NCBI GenBank assembly: GCA_963930775.1 | Contig: OZ005692.1 | Span: 5,690,135-5,754,134 of the forward strand | DNA length: 64,000 nucleotides | Direction: 5' to 3' | Source: Cliona cf. orientalis | Lineage: Eukaryota; Porifera; Demospongiae; Clionaida; Clionaidae | Program-made: the position numbers and the translations under genes | The notes under the pieces: generated by a model | What the model saw: only the letters and a program-made list of their open reading frames with translations | What the model was told of the DNA's origin: nothing | Databases searched by the model: none | Shown: piece after piece, positions 1 to 10,117 of the stretch | How positions within the stretch are numbered: position 1 is the stretch's first letter | How the letters are laid out: each line of letters starts with the position of its first letter

Positions 1-1
1 C

Positions 2-274
2 ATTCTTTCTCACAATGTGGGAATCAACCAAGTAGAACCTGTAATTCAAGCTGTACTAAGATTGGCAGAACTGGAGTGTGACAAGCTACCACAACATACA
101 GCAATAAGTGAAATGCTGCTGGAAAGTCGCACTCTCTCTCAAATTCAATTGGCCCACACCCTAACCAATACTGAATACAATACATTGCATTCGGATGGGA
201 CTACAAAGTTTGGACACAAATATTGTGGATATCAGATAAGTACAGCTGAGAGATCACTGACCTTGGGCCTACAG
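2..274 (+). CDS. 5'-partial exon of a transposase-derived-like gene
   Basis: The exon is open from the first bases of the window, so the gene begins outside it. It ends in CAG before a GTGTGT donor at 275, in phase 0. The peptide ends in a block starting HSDGTTKFGHKY. I recall this block from a large uncharacterised metazoan protein family. The conserved SDGT, and a later MSDRAS block, resemble the acidic strands of an RNase H-like transposase core; that reading is inference. The next exon begins at 369 after a pyrimidine-rich CTCCCCAG acceptor, also in phase 0, giving a 94-bp intron. Cellular function is unknown. It could be an active transposon gene or a domesticated one. Confidence 0.65.
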
Positions 275-368
275 GTGTGTGCATGTACTATAAAGGCATA
301 ACATTGTAGCATGAGTGCACACTCACTGTTATTATTGTGACATGTCTATCTAATTATTTTCTCCCCAG

Positions 369-449
369 GAAGTTGCATCTGGGGCTGCCCAGACAACACT
401 GGAAACCTTACAGGAGATACTGGAAGAGTTATCCCAGTCCAATGAAATA
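369..449 (+). CDS. second exon (left part) of the same gene, cut by a MITE
   Basis: This 27-codon stretch follows the acceptor at 367-368 and continues the frame of the first exon (EVASGAAQTTLETLQE...). It stops being coding at 449, where a MITE begins; two codons into the element the frame hits TAA at 453-455. If the 478-bp element and one TA are removed, the frame runs directly into the exon at 930 with no lost or added residue. The two blocks are therefore one exon split by an insertion. Confidence 0.65.
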
Positions 450-927
450 CTGTAAACCCAATAATGTTAACGATCCATTAATGTTAACGAATTTAACGAA
501 GCGACACAATTCGTTAAGGTAAAAGGTCGTTAATTTTTTATTTGTGCGCATGCGCATATGCGTACATAGCCACGGGCGCCCGCGCGTAGTTGGGCGGAGC
601 CTAGCGAACTGGCCATGTGCACGCGCGCGCCATGGCAAGGCTACTAACTAGCCCGCGCGCGCCAAGCACACAGCTGCACGAGTGTTTTCTGAGCTATGTC
701 TATTCGCCGCTGGCTTCAAGCGACTGAAAACCACCCTCTGCTACCCAAACCTGCTGGGGATAGCGGCATTCTTGCTGCCAACAAATCGGTAGCGGCAATC
801 ACGCACATGAACTACAATGTCATGATTGTATCACAGTTTATGAAATCGTTAAAGTTTATGGACGTTAAAATGTCATAAGTGTTAAAAACGTTAACTATAA
901 AGGACGCTAACATTATTGGGTTTACAG
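450..927. mobile_element. TA-flanked MITE inserted in a coding exon
   Basis: The element starts CTGTAAACCCAATAATGTTA and ends in its inverted copy with one or two mismatches, giving terminal inverted repeats of about 23 bp. It is flanked by TA at 448-449 and 928-929, the TSD of Tc1/mariner-type elements. Inside both ends are many copies of a CGTTAA-like motif, which may be transposase binding sites. The centre is GC-rich. No transposase is encoded. The insertion introduces a stop in the host gene. The TIR carries GT and AG dinucleotides, but splicing between them would shift the frame by 4 nt. Confidence 0.85.
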
Positions 928-929
928 TA

Positions 930-2690
930 CATGGGCATGGTTACTCGGATGCAGGTAAAAAAATTCTTGGGAGTCTAAAATGCACCATGTCAGACAGAGC
1001 CAGTTCCCAGAAGGCTTTCAACACACTGCTATCTGAATACAGGGCTGAAGTGCTGCCTCAAGTTGTATCAAACTGGGATGGTATGAGTAAGGATGAGCAG
1101 CAATCCATGTCACAAATGTATAATTTCTTTTGTGGCATGCATTTGGTTGTAAACATGGCCGAGACAGTATCAGAATCATTAAAATTGTTTGAAAAGGATC
1201 ATAATAGTATGGAAGACACACAGCCGAATGACTCTGAAAGTGGTACTATTAGATTAGTGAGAACTGTTTGCAAAGCTTTTGAGAGAAGAGGTAATGAAAA
1301 ATCAGGGTATCCACTACAATTTAATATCTACCTGGACAAGCACGGAATTGAACACAATCCATTGATTCATTTCCGTGGTAACAGATTCAATGTAATTTTT
1401 GCCAACGGCGGAAGGGTCTACTATCTCCATCAACACATAGTTAACTTTTTAAGTAATGTGTGGGGTACTCCTAACAGGCTTTTGAAGTCTGTATTGGAAG
1501 ATGCATCAAAGGATGTGAACGTAGCTGGATGCAAGGCCCTTGGTCTCATCAACAAACACATTACAGGCCCACTCTGGAGAATTCTGGAATCTAATCTACA
1601 CATTCTAGACCTTCCCCAGTACTATCAAAGGCTTCTATCATTTGTAAGCAATTGCCAAGATCCAAGTGGATTCATGACAGGAGAAGATGTACCCTTTCCA
1701 GAAGTAGCTATCACCAAAGATTCAGTGTGGATTGCTTTAGTGACGGAATCCATAAAATTTGACCAGTTAGTAGCACAAATTCTTTTATCCTGTTTTAAGT
1801 CTATTGAAGTAATCCTTGGCCGAGTAATTAGTGATCAAGAGCCTGCAGTTGCAGCGGCAAAGAGGAAAGAAACCATTTCAGTGAAGAAAACAAACACTAT
1901 TAGCGAACGTGATTTTGCCAAGCTAGACCGACTGCTCCGAGAAAAGCCCCATGCAACTATGCTGTCCCTTGAAGCTCACATACTATTCTCAAATAATAAA
2001 ACAAGGGAATGGCTTGAGTCTAAATCTCCAGTCGAACTCAAATCACTGATGGAAACAGCACGTAAATCAGTTCCTAAACAAAAACGAAAGTTCAAAGAGC
2101 GATTGTTGGCTATTCAGGCACATCGTACTGAATTACAAGAGAAACAGGAGCGGGATAAAGAAGCAGCAAAACAGAGGCTTTTGCTAGAAAAAGAGAAAAT
2201 CACTACTGATATGATTCAGTATGGCTTATGGCAGTCAGAGAATGATGTAAATGAAGGGTTAAAGCTGGTTAAGTCAGAAACTCAAAAACGTCAATCACTA
2301 AAAGCTCAACTAAGATTCAGAAAAACAGTCCTGCAACAAACATATGATGCTGACAAAGATGTTTACAAGTTCTCAACAAAACAAAAGGGCCAGTTAAACT
2401 CAACAGCATTAAAGGAGAACTTACTTAAGTTAGTAAATGCAGCTGCTAATCGGCACAGTTCTGGCACTGCATCAGACTCTCCCTTGGAAACAGACGTTCA
2501 CCTGGTGGGAAGGCGCATAGACCACAGGTTCACGGAAGACGAACGGCTTGTAACCTACAGTGGAAAAGTGGTATCAACAGTACCAGGCTTTCCAGAATGG
2601 TTCAATGTCGTTTATGACAATGAACCAGATGTAGTGTACTCCTTTAAACTCTTAGAGGATTTCAAAAATGGAGACCTTTGTATTTCATAG
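930..2690 (+). CDS. main 3' exon of the transposase-derived-like gene
   Basis: About 586 codons are open to a TAG stop. In order they hold: an MSDRASSQKAFN block; FFCGMH, a Cys-His pair like those of several DDE transposases; an AGCKALGLI/ITGPLWR block; a lysine- and glutamate-rich coiled-coil stretch roughly two-thirds along (RTELQEKQERDKEAAKQ); and a C-terminal module (LVGRRIDHRF...PGFPEWFNVVYDNE) that resembles a Tudor- or chromo-like fold. An apparent reading frame reaching back to 879 comes from MITE sequence and is not the native start. No frameshift or stop lies in this exon, so the MITE insertion looks recent or allele-specific. The family is known to me only as uncharacterised metazoan proteins; the transposase origin is inference. 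Confidence 0.65.
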   Translation, partial: HGHGYSDAGKKILGSLKCTMSDRASSQKAFNTLLSEYRAEVLPQVVSNWDGMSKDEQQSMSQMYNFFCGMHLVVNMAETVSESLKLFEKDHNSMEDTQPNDSESGTIRLVRTVCKAFERRGNEKSGYPLQFNIYLDKHGIEHNPLIHFRGNRFNVIFANGGRVYYLHQHIVNFLSNVWGTPNRLLKSVLEDASKDVNVAGCKALGLINKHITGPLWRILESNLHILDLPQYYQRLLSFVSNCQDPSGFMTGEDVPFPEVAITKDSVWIALVTESIKFDQLVAQILLSCFKSIEVILGRVISDQEPAVAAAKRKETISVKKTNTISERDFAKLDRLLREKPHATMLSLEAHILFSNNKTREWLESKSPVELKSLMETARKSVPKQKRKFKERLLAIQAHRTELQEKQERDKEAAKQRLLLEKEKITTDMIQYGLWQSENDVNEGLKLVKSETQKRQSLKAQLRFRKTVLQQTYDADKDVYKFSTKQKGQLNSTALKENLLKLVNAAANRHSSGTASDSPLETDVHLVGRRIDHRFTEDERLVTYSGKVVSTVPGFPEWFNVVYDNEPDVVYSFKLLEDFKNGDLCIS

Positions 2691-3322
2691 GATGCCTTTA
2701 TTTTTGTGACAGAATTCATATGTACATTTTCTGACTTTTTATGTCCCCTTCTATCTTTGTTTCTAACCCTTTTCTTCCAAGCATTGCAAAAATGTACATA
2801 AAAAATATGCAAATTCTATTACAAGCACACCTTTGGTATTTTCATCAATCTTTCAGGGGTTGAGCACGTGAAGCTTGCACTTAAATCTTCATGAATTCTC
2901 GTCCATCTTATTCTTCTCTTCATTCTGATCAATTTGGCACAAGAACCAAGTCCATACGTTCAGCCGTTCCTGAGATATTCTAGGTGAAAGGATCATGTGT
3001 TTTTGACCGGAATTCGAATTTGCGCATGCGCAAACGTACCACATTTTGTACGCGAATTTGGCAGAAAAATTGAACGATCCCTGCGCGCTTTGCACAGAGA
3101 TATCTCGGCTTCTAGTTGACCGTTTTGAACCGAACAAAGACCATTCAACTCAGAATTCAACGCAGAATATTCGTAAATCCCTATCAAAATTGTCAGAAAT
3201 AAGAAAAATATTGGCCCGGAATCTCTACATACAGGGATCTGGCTTAGGGACAGTTCCAGTTTAGTAAGGTTCATTGCTGGACAGCTTATTATGTTCCGCA
3301 TAGTATGGCATGCAAAATGTCA
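2691..3322. other. noncoding stretch after the gene
   Basis: AT-rich 3' flank of the preceding gene. Short open frames occur on both strands but show no family resemblance and overlap one another. A TGCGCATGCGCA palindrome lies near 3022. I see no gene. Confidence 0.4.
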
Positions 3323-3324
3323 TA

Positions 3325-3919
3325 CCGTATACTTTCTAATATAGGCGCCCCCCAAAAATAATTACAGATCGTGCAGGCGCCTCCAATTAGAACTAAAAAA
3401 TTCACGAGTAGGTCAAAGGGCGCCTAAATTAGGGCGGCGCCTAAGAGCTGCAATTAGAACGGTTCTAGAAGTTTTACCAAAGCACAAGCGCTATCACTAA
3501 TCGGTCCTATTTAGTGGCAGTGAACATGACAGTGGCGACAACAACAAAAATATGGTTCTAGTTTCAGTTCTTATTGGAAATTTCATTCTGATCGCTGAAT
3601 CATTCTCAAGTTGTCGATACGTAGCCATCAGAACGATTGTCTCTAACTCCAGAAAGACATCAAAGCAGTCGGTAAGTGCCCATATAAATGTAAGAGACAG
3701 CTTAGTTTGACATCTAAACTGCTAGCTTGATAGATCGATCGACGGTACGGTACGTACTGCAGTATTGCCATGTTGCACGTGGCAGTACGTTCCAATTAAA
3801 TAGGCGCCGCCTAAAAATAATTGATGTCCGGAAAGGCGCCTTAAATTAGAACCGAAAAAATTGCGCAGGTCTCAAAGGGCGCCTAAATTAGAGTGGCGCC
3901 TATATTAGAACAAATACGG
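3325..3919. mobile_element. CCGTA-type MITE, compound, TA TSD
   Basis: The ends form an inverted repeat (CCGTAT...TTCTAATATAGGCGCC at the left and its complement at 3894-3919) flanked by TA at 3323-3324 and 3920-3921. The unit rich in GGCGCCT is present twice in direct orientation, about 3341-3463 and 3800-3913, with about 340 bp between. It is either one element with a duplicated arm or two copies trapping a segment. Confidence 0.7.
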
Positions 3920-4773
3920 TAGTTACCTTAATGACTCAAATATGTTTATGGGTAATAAATTTCGTGAATTACCGATTTGCCCAATTTTTATTAAAAATTG
4001 TACCCGTGAATATTAAACTCGCTAAAATGAGTACCCGCTAAATGCACTATTTAAAAAAATCCACAATCTGTACCCACAAATAATTGTAGCCTTGGCCTAA
4101 TTAAGGTACCTATATTATATCAACATGTGCAACCATAATCACACACTTCCGAGTACAATTAGGCCAGTAATCAGTACTCGTACATATACAAGTACAGTCA
4201 GTAATAGCACGAGTGACAGTGAGCGCTATTTGAGTACACGTAAGAGTACTGTTGCTGCCCTGATTGTACAAGGATTAAAGTGTGTGATTAACTAATAGTA
4301 TAGAATTTGTCATACAACTACAGCTGTAATCTGTACTCTTGTCTATGAGAGTAATATGTACTGTGACTGTAATCACTATACTATTGTAATTATTATATAT
4401 ACCACAGGTCAAGGCTAACAATTATAATAACATTATGAGTAGCGTGAGCAGTGGTGAGGATAGTATGAAGATCATTCAAGAAGACCAGGAGCTTGACAAT
4501 GATCAACAACCAATTAAAGTATGTACCCTCTGTGCCATAATTATAGTTATTCACATTGGCCCAAATTAAACACATTCTTGTATACAGTATGACTTTCGGC
4601 TTCAATATGTAACTAATATACAAGTTAAAACTGTTTGCATGGACAAGTTATTCAATATTTTGTGTTATCACTTGAAGGTTGCTGAGATGTCAACAGAAGA
4701 GAGCACTGGTAGCAGTACTAGCAGTGATGTGGACATTTCTAGATCTGGCTCTAATGAATCAACCCAGTCCTAG
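3552..4773 (+). CDS. possible three-exon small gene
   Basis: Three phase-0 segments can be joined: 3552-3671 (ATG, then a hydrophobic start MVLVSVLIGNFILIA, donor GTAAGT), 4408-4518 (acceptor CCACAG, donor GTATGT) and 4678-4773 (acceptor TTGAAG, stop TAG). The product would be about 108 residues: a signal-peptide or membrane segment followed by an acidic Ser/Thr-rich tail (STEESTGSSTSSDVDISRS). I recognise no family. The first exon lies inside the compound MITE at 3325-3919, which argues for caution. An alternative is a shorter gene starting at the ATG at 4435. Evidence is limited to splice sites and phase agreement. Confidence 0.3.
3923..4110. mobile_element. MITE with TTACCTTAA ends
   Basis: TTACCTTAAT at the left is inverted as TTAAGGTACC at 4101-4110. 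The interior carries repeated GAGTACCCGC/TGTACCCG motifs. A related copy lies at about 11403-11612 in the same orientation. Confidence 0.5.
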
Positions 4774-5685
4774 CTACAGAAGGGAGCTATTACAAATATT
4801 ATGTTATTGCTGAGAGTACACATATCATCAGATTTGTAGTTATTGTTCTTCAGAGGCAATAATTGTTGTAAAAGAAATCAGGTAGGGTCTTGTGTGAATT
4901 AAAACAACTTTATTATAATTAATATTACCAAAATTTTTATGGTAAAACTGTGTTCAAGATTAGGGGGGCTAACTCAACAAGGCCACTCTGGTTCTGAGCC
5001 CTTCAATTATCAGTTGTATGTACAGATGAAAGCTAGCTTTAATAATATAGTATTATTTACAAGCTTTTAGTGGTAGATTAGTTATCCCTTTCTACTGATT
5101 TTAATAGCAATAATAATATTGTGAATTTTGATCATCGTAAATTCTGTACTGAATACTCAATTATTGCGGAGTTGTAACCTTCTGCAAAATGAGCAGGCTG
5201 CTGGACTGCTGCCATGCATGTACCTAGATCTGCTTCCAGTCATGAATTTCTCTCAGATTATTTATGCATGATGAACGAGACGGCTTGCATACAAAAATTG
5301 GATAATTATAAAGAATAATTTTTGTATTCAGATTTTAATGCCAACTTAGTTCAGGGTGCACTGAAGAGCAAACACATGCACTTTGATAGGTATGATTTAT
5401 GAGCTAGCCGATCCATTTTCAAAGAATGACTGGCCTTTATTACCATTATGGTTAATATACAAAAAATTTTTCCAAGACATATTTGGAATAATAATAATAT
5501 TATACACAAACAAGGGAATTATCAAAGCAGAAAAAGTAGTGTTACGTATAGGAATTTATCAGCAGCAACTAATTAGTGACTAAGTGTTATTAATCGAATC
5601 ACTGAGTTGGATAGATTGTCATGATTGTGTGCTTTAAGTCATGCAGGATCAGTGAGAAGAAAAAGATCATAAGTTGTGGATATTT
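4774..5685. other. AT-rich intergenic stretch
   Basis: No convincing gene. A TTTATT near 5437 could be the polyadenylation signal (AATAAA on the minus strand) of the TEX264-like gene ending at 5686. Confidence 0.35.
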
Positions 5686-5829
5686 TCACTGCTCTTTCTT
5701 TCCATCTGCTTCCATCGCAGTCACCTCAGAAACAAAGAATTTATCATTGTTTTCAAGAGGGGCAATGTAGTGGGTTAGACCAGCCTCACTAACCTCCAGG
5801 ATGGGACCAGCACAATCAATAGCATGTTC
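5686..5829 (-). CDS. TEX264: TEX264-like protein, exon 3 (terminal)
   Basis: Read on the minus strand after acceptor ATCCCTCCAG, this exon encodes 47 residues and a TGA stop. Its peptide (ILEVSEAGLTHYIAPLENND, then KFFV) aligns with the family block around LEIY..IHFMCPL..GDFYVPE of vertebrate TEX264. It continues exon 2 in phase 0. The protein ends shortly after this block in an acidic/basic tail, so the long disordered C-terminus that carries the LC3-interacting motif in vertebrate TEX264 is absent here. The open frame, splice sites and homology all agree. Confidence 0.8.
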   Translation of the reverse strand, partial: EHAIDCAGPILEVSEAGLTHYIAPLENNDKFFVSEVTAMEADGKKEQ

Positions 5830-7985
5830 CTGGAGGGATTACAAAAACTGCATCATAACTGTTATAGTCTGTCTAAATTCAGCACCTCCAATTTTCTACT
5901 TTTTGGCAAAGGTTGTCACATGCAGATGTATAATTATTATGAGAATGCACACTCAGCTGAAATATTAAATTTTTTACTCCCCGAGTCTGACTAGCGAACA
6001 TCATATGAAACCTATGCGGCAATGCCTCTGCAATAAAATGAGGTAGAGTAAAGTATCAATTGTTCAAATTGGTCATGATAAAGTTTGGACGCAATTTCAT
6101 GCACCTCCAGTCACAGCTTGCAGTAATTAAGTACTGTTCAACACAGATGCCCACTACAGTGGACTTAAAGCAATCTTGTAACCAATGGCAGGAAACATTA
6201 AATTTTGTGGCCATTGAAATCGGCAGTGTCAAAATAATCAAAGTCAGATGGAGGGCGGACAGAACTGAATTACTTAGCTTACCAAACTGAACTGCTCGTG
6301 AAATTCACCCACTGTGTGCCAAATCCACCCACCTTCATATACGATGTACCATGCCACAAGCCTAGTGCTAAAGCATCAATGTACTAGCGCCATCCATCCC
6401 AGAATGCTGGCAGAACGTCGGGCATGTACAATGCAAAGAAATCCTCAGTAGGCATGCTGAATAGTGCTGGTTAGATACTGTTTACTGGTTCGTTTGTCCA
6501 TAATACACCTTTCACATGGTATGGAGGTCATGCAGAGTCAGTTGCTAGGGTGTGGCATAGAACTGCCTTGGCGCATTTGTATTGCATGCATATGTACCTT
6601 GTACTGTTGATGCTGTGTATGCCTACAGCATATACATGCCACTGACTCTAGCAACAGCCAAACTAGGGCCACTGCAATCACCATGCCCATTTTACATCAT
6701 CATCTTGCTTGGAGGGACCCAAATTGGGGGGATTCATCACTCCAATCCATCCACTGAATGGCAAAAGCCATTCCCTCCAAACCATACCACTTTACATGCA
6801 TAACCACCCTGAGTCGATCTAATGATTATGTGAACGAGTTTATCTTACTGATAATATACATTATAACTGCATAGCTTTTCTCGTCTCTAACTAAATTGAA
6901 GATGAATAACCAATACTTTCTGAATATTTGGTAAACAGGTTGGATATTATGTAGCATAACTGACGGACCAACCAAATACACAATGTCATCAGTGACAAAT
7001 GCACACTGTAAAACCATAACATTTATGCTCATGGTGACACAGTAGTCAGATCAACAGAATATCATTCATGGCAAATGTCGCCAGAACTTCTGAACAAGGT
7101 GTTTTCAACGAAATCCACACAATGCATATTGTATTCCTTCTAAAAATTCGGCATGAAATATATTAATTACTGCTTGAGCTTCATCAAAGTTTATGCATAA
7201 TGATGATTTTTTGAAGTACGGTATCTTGAAAATAATGACAAAAAACCCAACGGTACCTGTTTTCAATGTATAAACCAGGCATAGCTTGGTAACAGACACA
7301 GGAGTTAACACACACTGAATGATTCATCAAGTACACCTAGTGCATGCACCAAGGATTAAGCATGCATGGCTATAATAATATCTTGCACTAAATAATTATA
7401 ATTTATTACAGCAGGAGTATACAGAGAATATGCATGTTTACATCCTACTTATAATAGAAAACTGTGACTTGATTGGTCAAATTGAAGTATCAATCCTCCA
7501 TAAAAAGTTATGTACATGTAAGCTCTGTAGAAGATCATATAAAGCTCTGTATCTTAAGCTACATGTATTAGGCATTCAGTCATTGACTCAGACAAGCTTT
7601 TCACAATCCTGAGACTACATGTAAATTAATCAATATTTGTGTGGAGGAGTACCGTATAGCGGGAAATTTTCGAGGGAGAAAACTTTCGCGGATCGGTAGG
7701 AAAAGAGCATTTCGCGGAGAAAACTTTCGCGGAATGCAAAAACTGATCGGATAATGGGTGTGGCATGCCTAGAATTTCGTGGAGAAAACTTTCGCGGATG
7801 GCTGAAAAATCGCGAAATTCGTGAAAGTTTTCTCCCTCGAAAGTTTCCCGCTATACGGTACATTAATTAAGGGAGCATCATATCCTTCAAGATGTATATG
7901 AAGCAAGGGTACGTAAGATGTGGCCATAATCTAATACTGCTAAACAGCTAAAATTAATGTATACTGTATCCAGACATACATGTAC
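5830..7985 (-). other. intron 2 of the TEX264-like gene
   Basis: A 2.16-kb intron bounded by GTACAT (minus, at 7985) and CCTCCAG. It contains the MITE at 7652-7858 and, at about 7073-7130, a segment repeated at about 50595-50650 and weakly near 34197-34245. Several short open frames on both strands have no recognisable content. Confidence 0.6.
7652..7858. mobile_element. CCGTA-type MITE, 207 bp, TA TSD
   Basis: Ends CCGTATAGCGGGAAA...TTCGAGGGAG and their inverted complement form TIRs of about 35-40 bp. TA lies at 7650-7651 and 7859-7860. An AAAACTTTCGCGG motif recurs inside. Confidence 0.85.
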
Positions 7986-8201
7986 CTTGAAGAATTTATT
8001 GAGGGCAGGGTAAACACGCAGCGTTCCCACCAGACAGCACAGCTTGCTGCGAAGAGGAAACTCGGTGATGACGGCTCTGTTGCACTTGGGAAAGGTCCAG
8101 ATGGAGTATCCCTCAGAGGTCAGCTTCTCCTCAGCCTGCCTGCTGGATGGGCCCTCAGTCAAATCACAGCCGACAATGTAGCGCAGCTGGGAAGAGGGCA
8201 C
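7986..8201 (-). CDS. TEX264: TEX264-like protein, exon 2
   Basis: This exon has 72 codons between acceptor TACACCTGCAG and donor AAG|GTACAT, both phase 0. It encodes VPSSQLRYIVGCDLTEG, then SIWTFP, AVITEFPLRSKL and LRVYPALNKFFK, matching in order the GyrI/SOUL-like domain of TEX264 (VPPDKCRCAVGSILSEG; FSFPAPSHVVTATFP; RRVHPAL in the human protein). TEX264 is an ER-membrane protein of the SOUL/gyrase-inhibitor-like fold that acts in ER-phagy in vertebrates. The fold is conserved here; the function is inferred. Confidence 0.85.
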
Positions 8202-8293
8202 CTGCAGGTGTAACAAACAGCTACAGACAGACAAAATGTACATGTAGCTACTAGCTGTAACCCTCTGGCTACGGGTTAATAATAATATATTAT

Positions 8294-8625
8294 TACCCCG
8301 CGCGCATGCATGTGCAAGGGGTAAAGTGATCGGTCGTGTCTGTTGTTGTTGTTAGCACAAAAATTGCCGGATGTGGAGATCTAGGCATCTGAGCAACTCG
8401 TAAGTACAGTATATCCGTCGATATCGTCGAAAAACTGGCTTAAATTCATTATGCTTCGAATCGTTTGGCAAGGTCCACAAGCATCGCAAATACTGCATTT
8501 TGTTGGCCACGCGTATGGACACTACCCACCATGTGCTTTCTGCTCATGCGCACAACCTGGCACAATATGTAGGTAAAGGTCGTCGACACTGCAGCGCGCG
8601 GGGTATGTGCTCTACAGAGCTCTAG
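8294..8625 (-). mobile_element. Helentron-like non-autonomous element, copy 1
   Basis: Read on the minus strand it starts CTAGAGCTCTGTAGAGCACA, then TACCCCGCGCGC about 20 bp in, and ends with a GGGGTA that closes a hairpin (TTACCCCTTGC...GCGGGGTA). The short inverted repeat (TACCCCGCGCGC/GCGCGCGGGGTA) is thus internal at one end and terminal at the other. That asymmetry, plus a variable GTCGTTGTT run, is typical of Helentron-derived HINE elements. It encodes no protein. Confidence 0.65.
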
Positions 8626-8989
8626 TTACAATATGAAAGCCTGCAGTACAGCTGATGCCATAAGTGAAGACTCGCCCTGCCTGATGATATCATCTTCCCA
8701 TATAATTTATGTAAAATCATAATTATGGCACAAATCGTACCTACATGTATACTGTAAATAATTTTGGTCACACCCAAACCCCATCCATTATAACTATTGT
8801 ATAAGCTACCAGCTTGATGAGGTATATGTAACTATGGTTGCCCAGGATATACCATTCATATACCACCCTGAGCTCGAGGGCGTAGCCCGAGAGCAAAGGT
8901 GGTATATGGTGTATCCTGGGCAAACATAGTTTATCTGTTTAATATCTTGACCATGATTGGTCAGTGTAATCAGCAGACTGTTTACTTTT

Positions 8990-9377
8990 TACCCCGCGCG
9001 CATGCGCAAGGGGTAAAGTAATCGGTTGTGTCGTCGTCGTTGTTGTCGTTGTTACCCCGCGCGCATGCGCAAGGGGTAAAGTGATCGGTTGTGTCTGTTG
9101 TTAGCACAAAAATCGCCGGATCTGGAGATCTAGGCATCTGAGCGACTCGTAAGTACAGTATATCCGTCGATATCGTCGAAAAACTGGCTTCATTATGCTT
9201 CGAATCGTTTGGCAAGGTCCACAAGCATCGCAAATACTGCATTTTGGCATTTTGTTGGCCACGCCTATGGACACTACCCACCATGTGCTTTCTGCTCATG
9301 CGCACAACCTGGCACAATATGTAGGTAAAGGTCGTCGACACTGCAGCGCGCGGGGTATGTGCTCCATAGAGCTCTAG
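8990..9377 (-). mobile_element. Helentron-like element, copy 2, with duplicated end
   Basis: Same family as copy 1. The TACCCCGCGCGCATGCGCAA end is present twice, at 8990 and 9053, so this copy carries a tandemly duplicated terminus separated by a GTCGTTGTT microsatellite. Confidence 0.65.
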
Positions 9378-10117
9378 TTGTCGTTGTCGTTGTTAGCACA
9401 AAAATCGCCATATCTCGAGATGTAGGCATCTAAGCGACTCGTAAGCACAACGAATCAATCGAATTCGGCGAAAAAATGGCTTCAGTGCGCGTCAAATCGA
9501 GGCATATGGTCCACGAGCGTCACAAATAGTGCTTATTTGTTGGCCACCGTAGCCACGCCTATCGACAGTGCCCATTAATGCATCATGCATGCCCATTGTG
9601 CTTTCTGCTCATGCGCACAACTAACAAGCGTATGACTGGTAAAGATCGTCCATGTTCTAAATAATGCTCGTGACGTCTATACAGGCCCATAGGCAGGGGG
9701 GGTGCAGGGGGGTGCACGTGCACCCCCCTTTTTTCAGCCTAATAATTGCATGTCATTTCACAGAAGTTCTAAATTGCATGAGCAATAGACTGAAGCTGCA
9801 TGCTATCCTCACTATCATACACATGTGCACCCCCCTTTTAAAAAGTCTGGCTACGGGCCTGCTATAGTGACTGAAATCAAAAGCCCCATGGAACCAATCA
9901 GTATGTAAGATAGCTATACTATTATTACAACAAAATATAGGTACACGTTCATGTCTTCCTAGTCTGGGTGCAGAGAGGGCTGTTTCAAGTGTCACCGGAA
10001 CAACTAAGCAGCATTTCCATTATTCCTCTCAAGTTCACAAAAGTATAGCCATGCACTGAAAATAAATCTATAGATTGTGCAATGTGCGCGCGGGGTATGT
10101 GCTCTACAGAGCTCTAG
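9378..10117 (-). mobile_element. Helentron-like element, copy 3, truncated, with nested hAT-like insertion
   Basis: This copy begins inside the family (TGTCGTTGTCGTTGTTAGCACA), abutting copy 2 directly, and ends with the family CTCTAG terminus at 10117. A hAT-like element (9682-9861) has inserted within it. Confidence 0.6.
9682..9861. mobile_element. hAT-like MITE with CTATA TSD
   Basis: Termini CAGGCCCATAGGCAGG and the inverted CTGGCTACGGGCCTG are flanked by CTATA at 9677-9681 and 9862-9866. Runs of G and C lie just inside the ends (GCACCCCCCTTTT appears twice). It has no coding capacity. Confidence 0.75.

Noticed and set aside
450-927. The MITE as an introner, spliced out through the GT and AG of its own TIRs with a CTAAC branch-like site at 907-911.
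   Set aside because: Splicing GT at 452 to AG at 927 leaves 4 extra nucleotides and shifts the downstream frame. No nearby alternative acceptor restores it.
6330-6450. A minus-strand peptide (MPTEDFFALYMPDVLPAFWD) as a TEX264 exon.
   Set aside because: The frame ends in a stop with no usable phase-0 donor, and the homologous block is already encoded by 5686-5829.
6826-7032. A minus-strand exon (CAFVTDDIVYLVGPSVM) inside intron 2 of the TEX264-like gene.
   Set aside because: It has an acceptor-like AG but matches no part of the family, and exons 2 and 3 already join directly in phase with full alignment.
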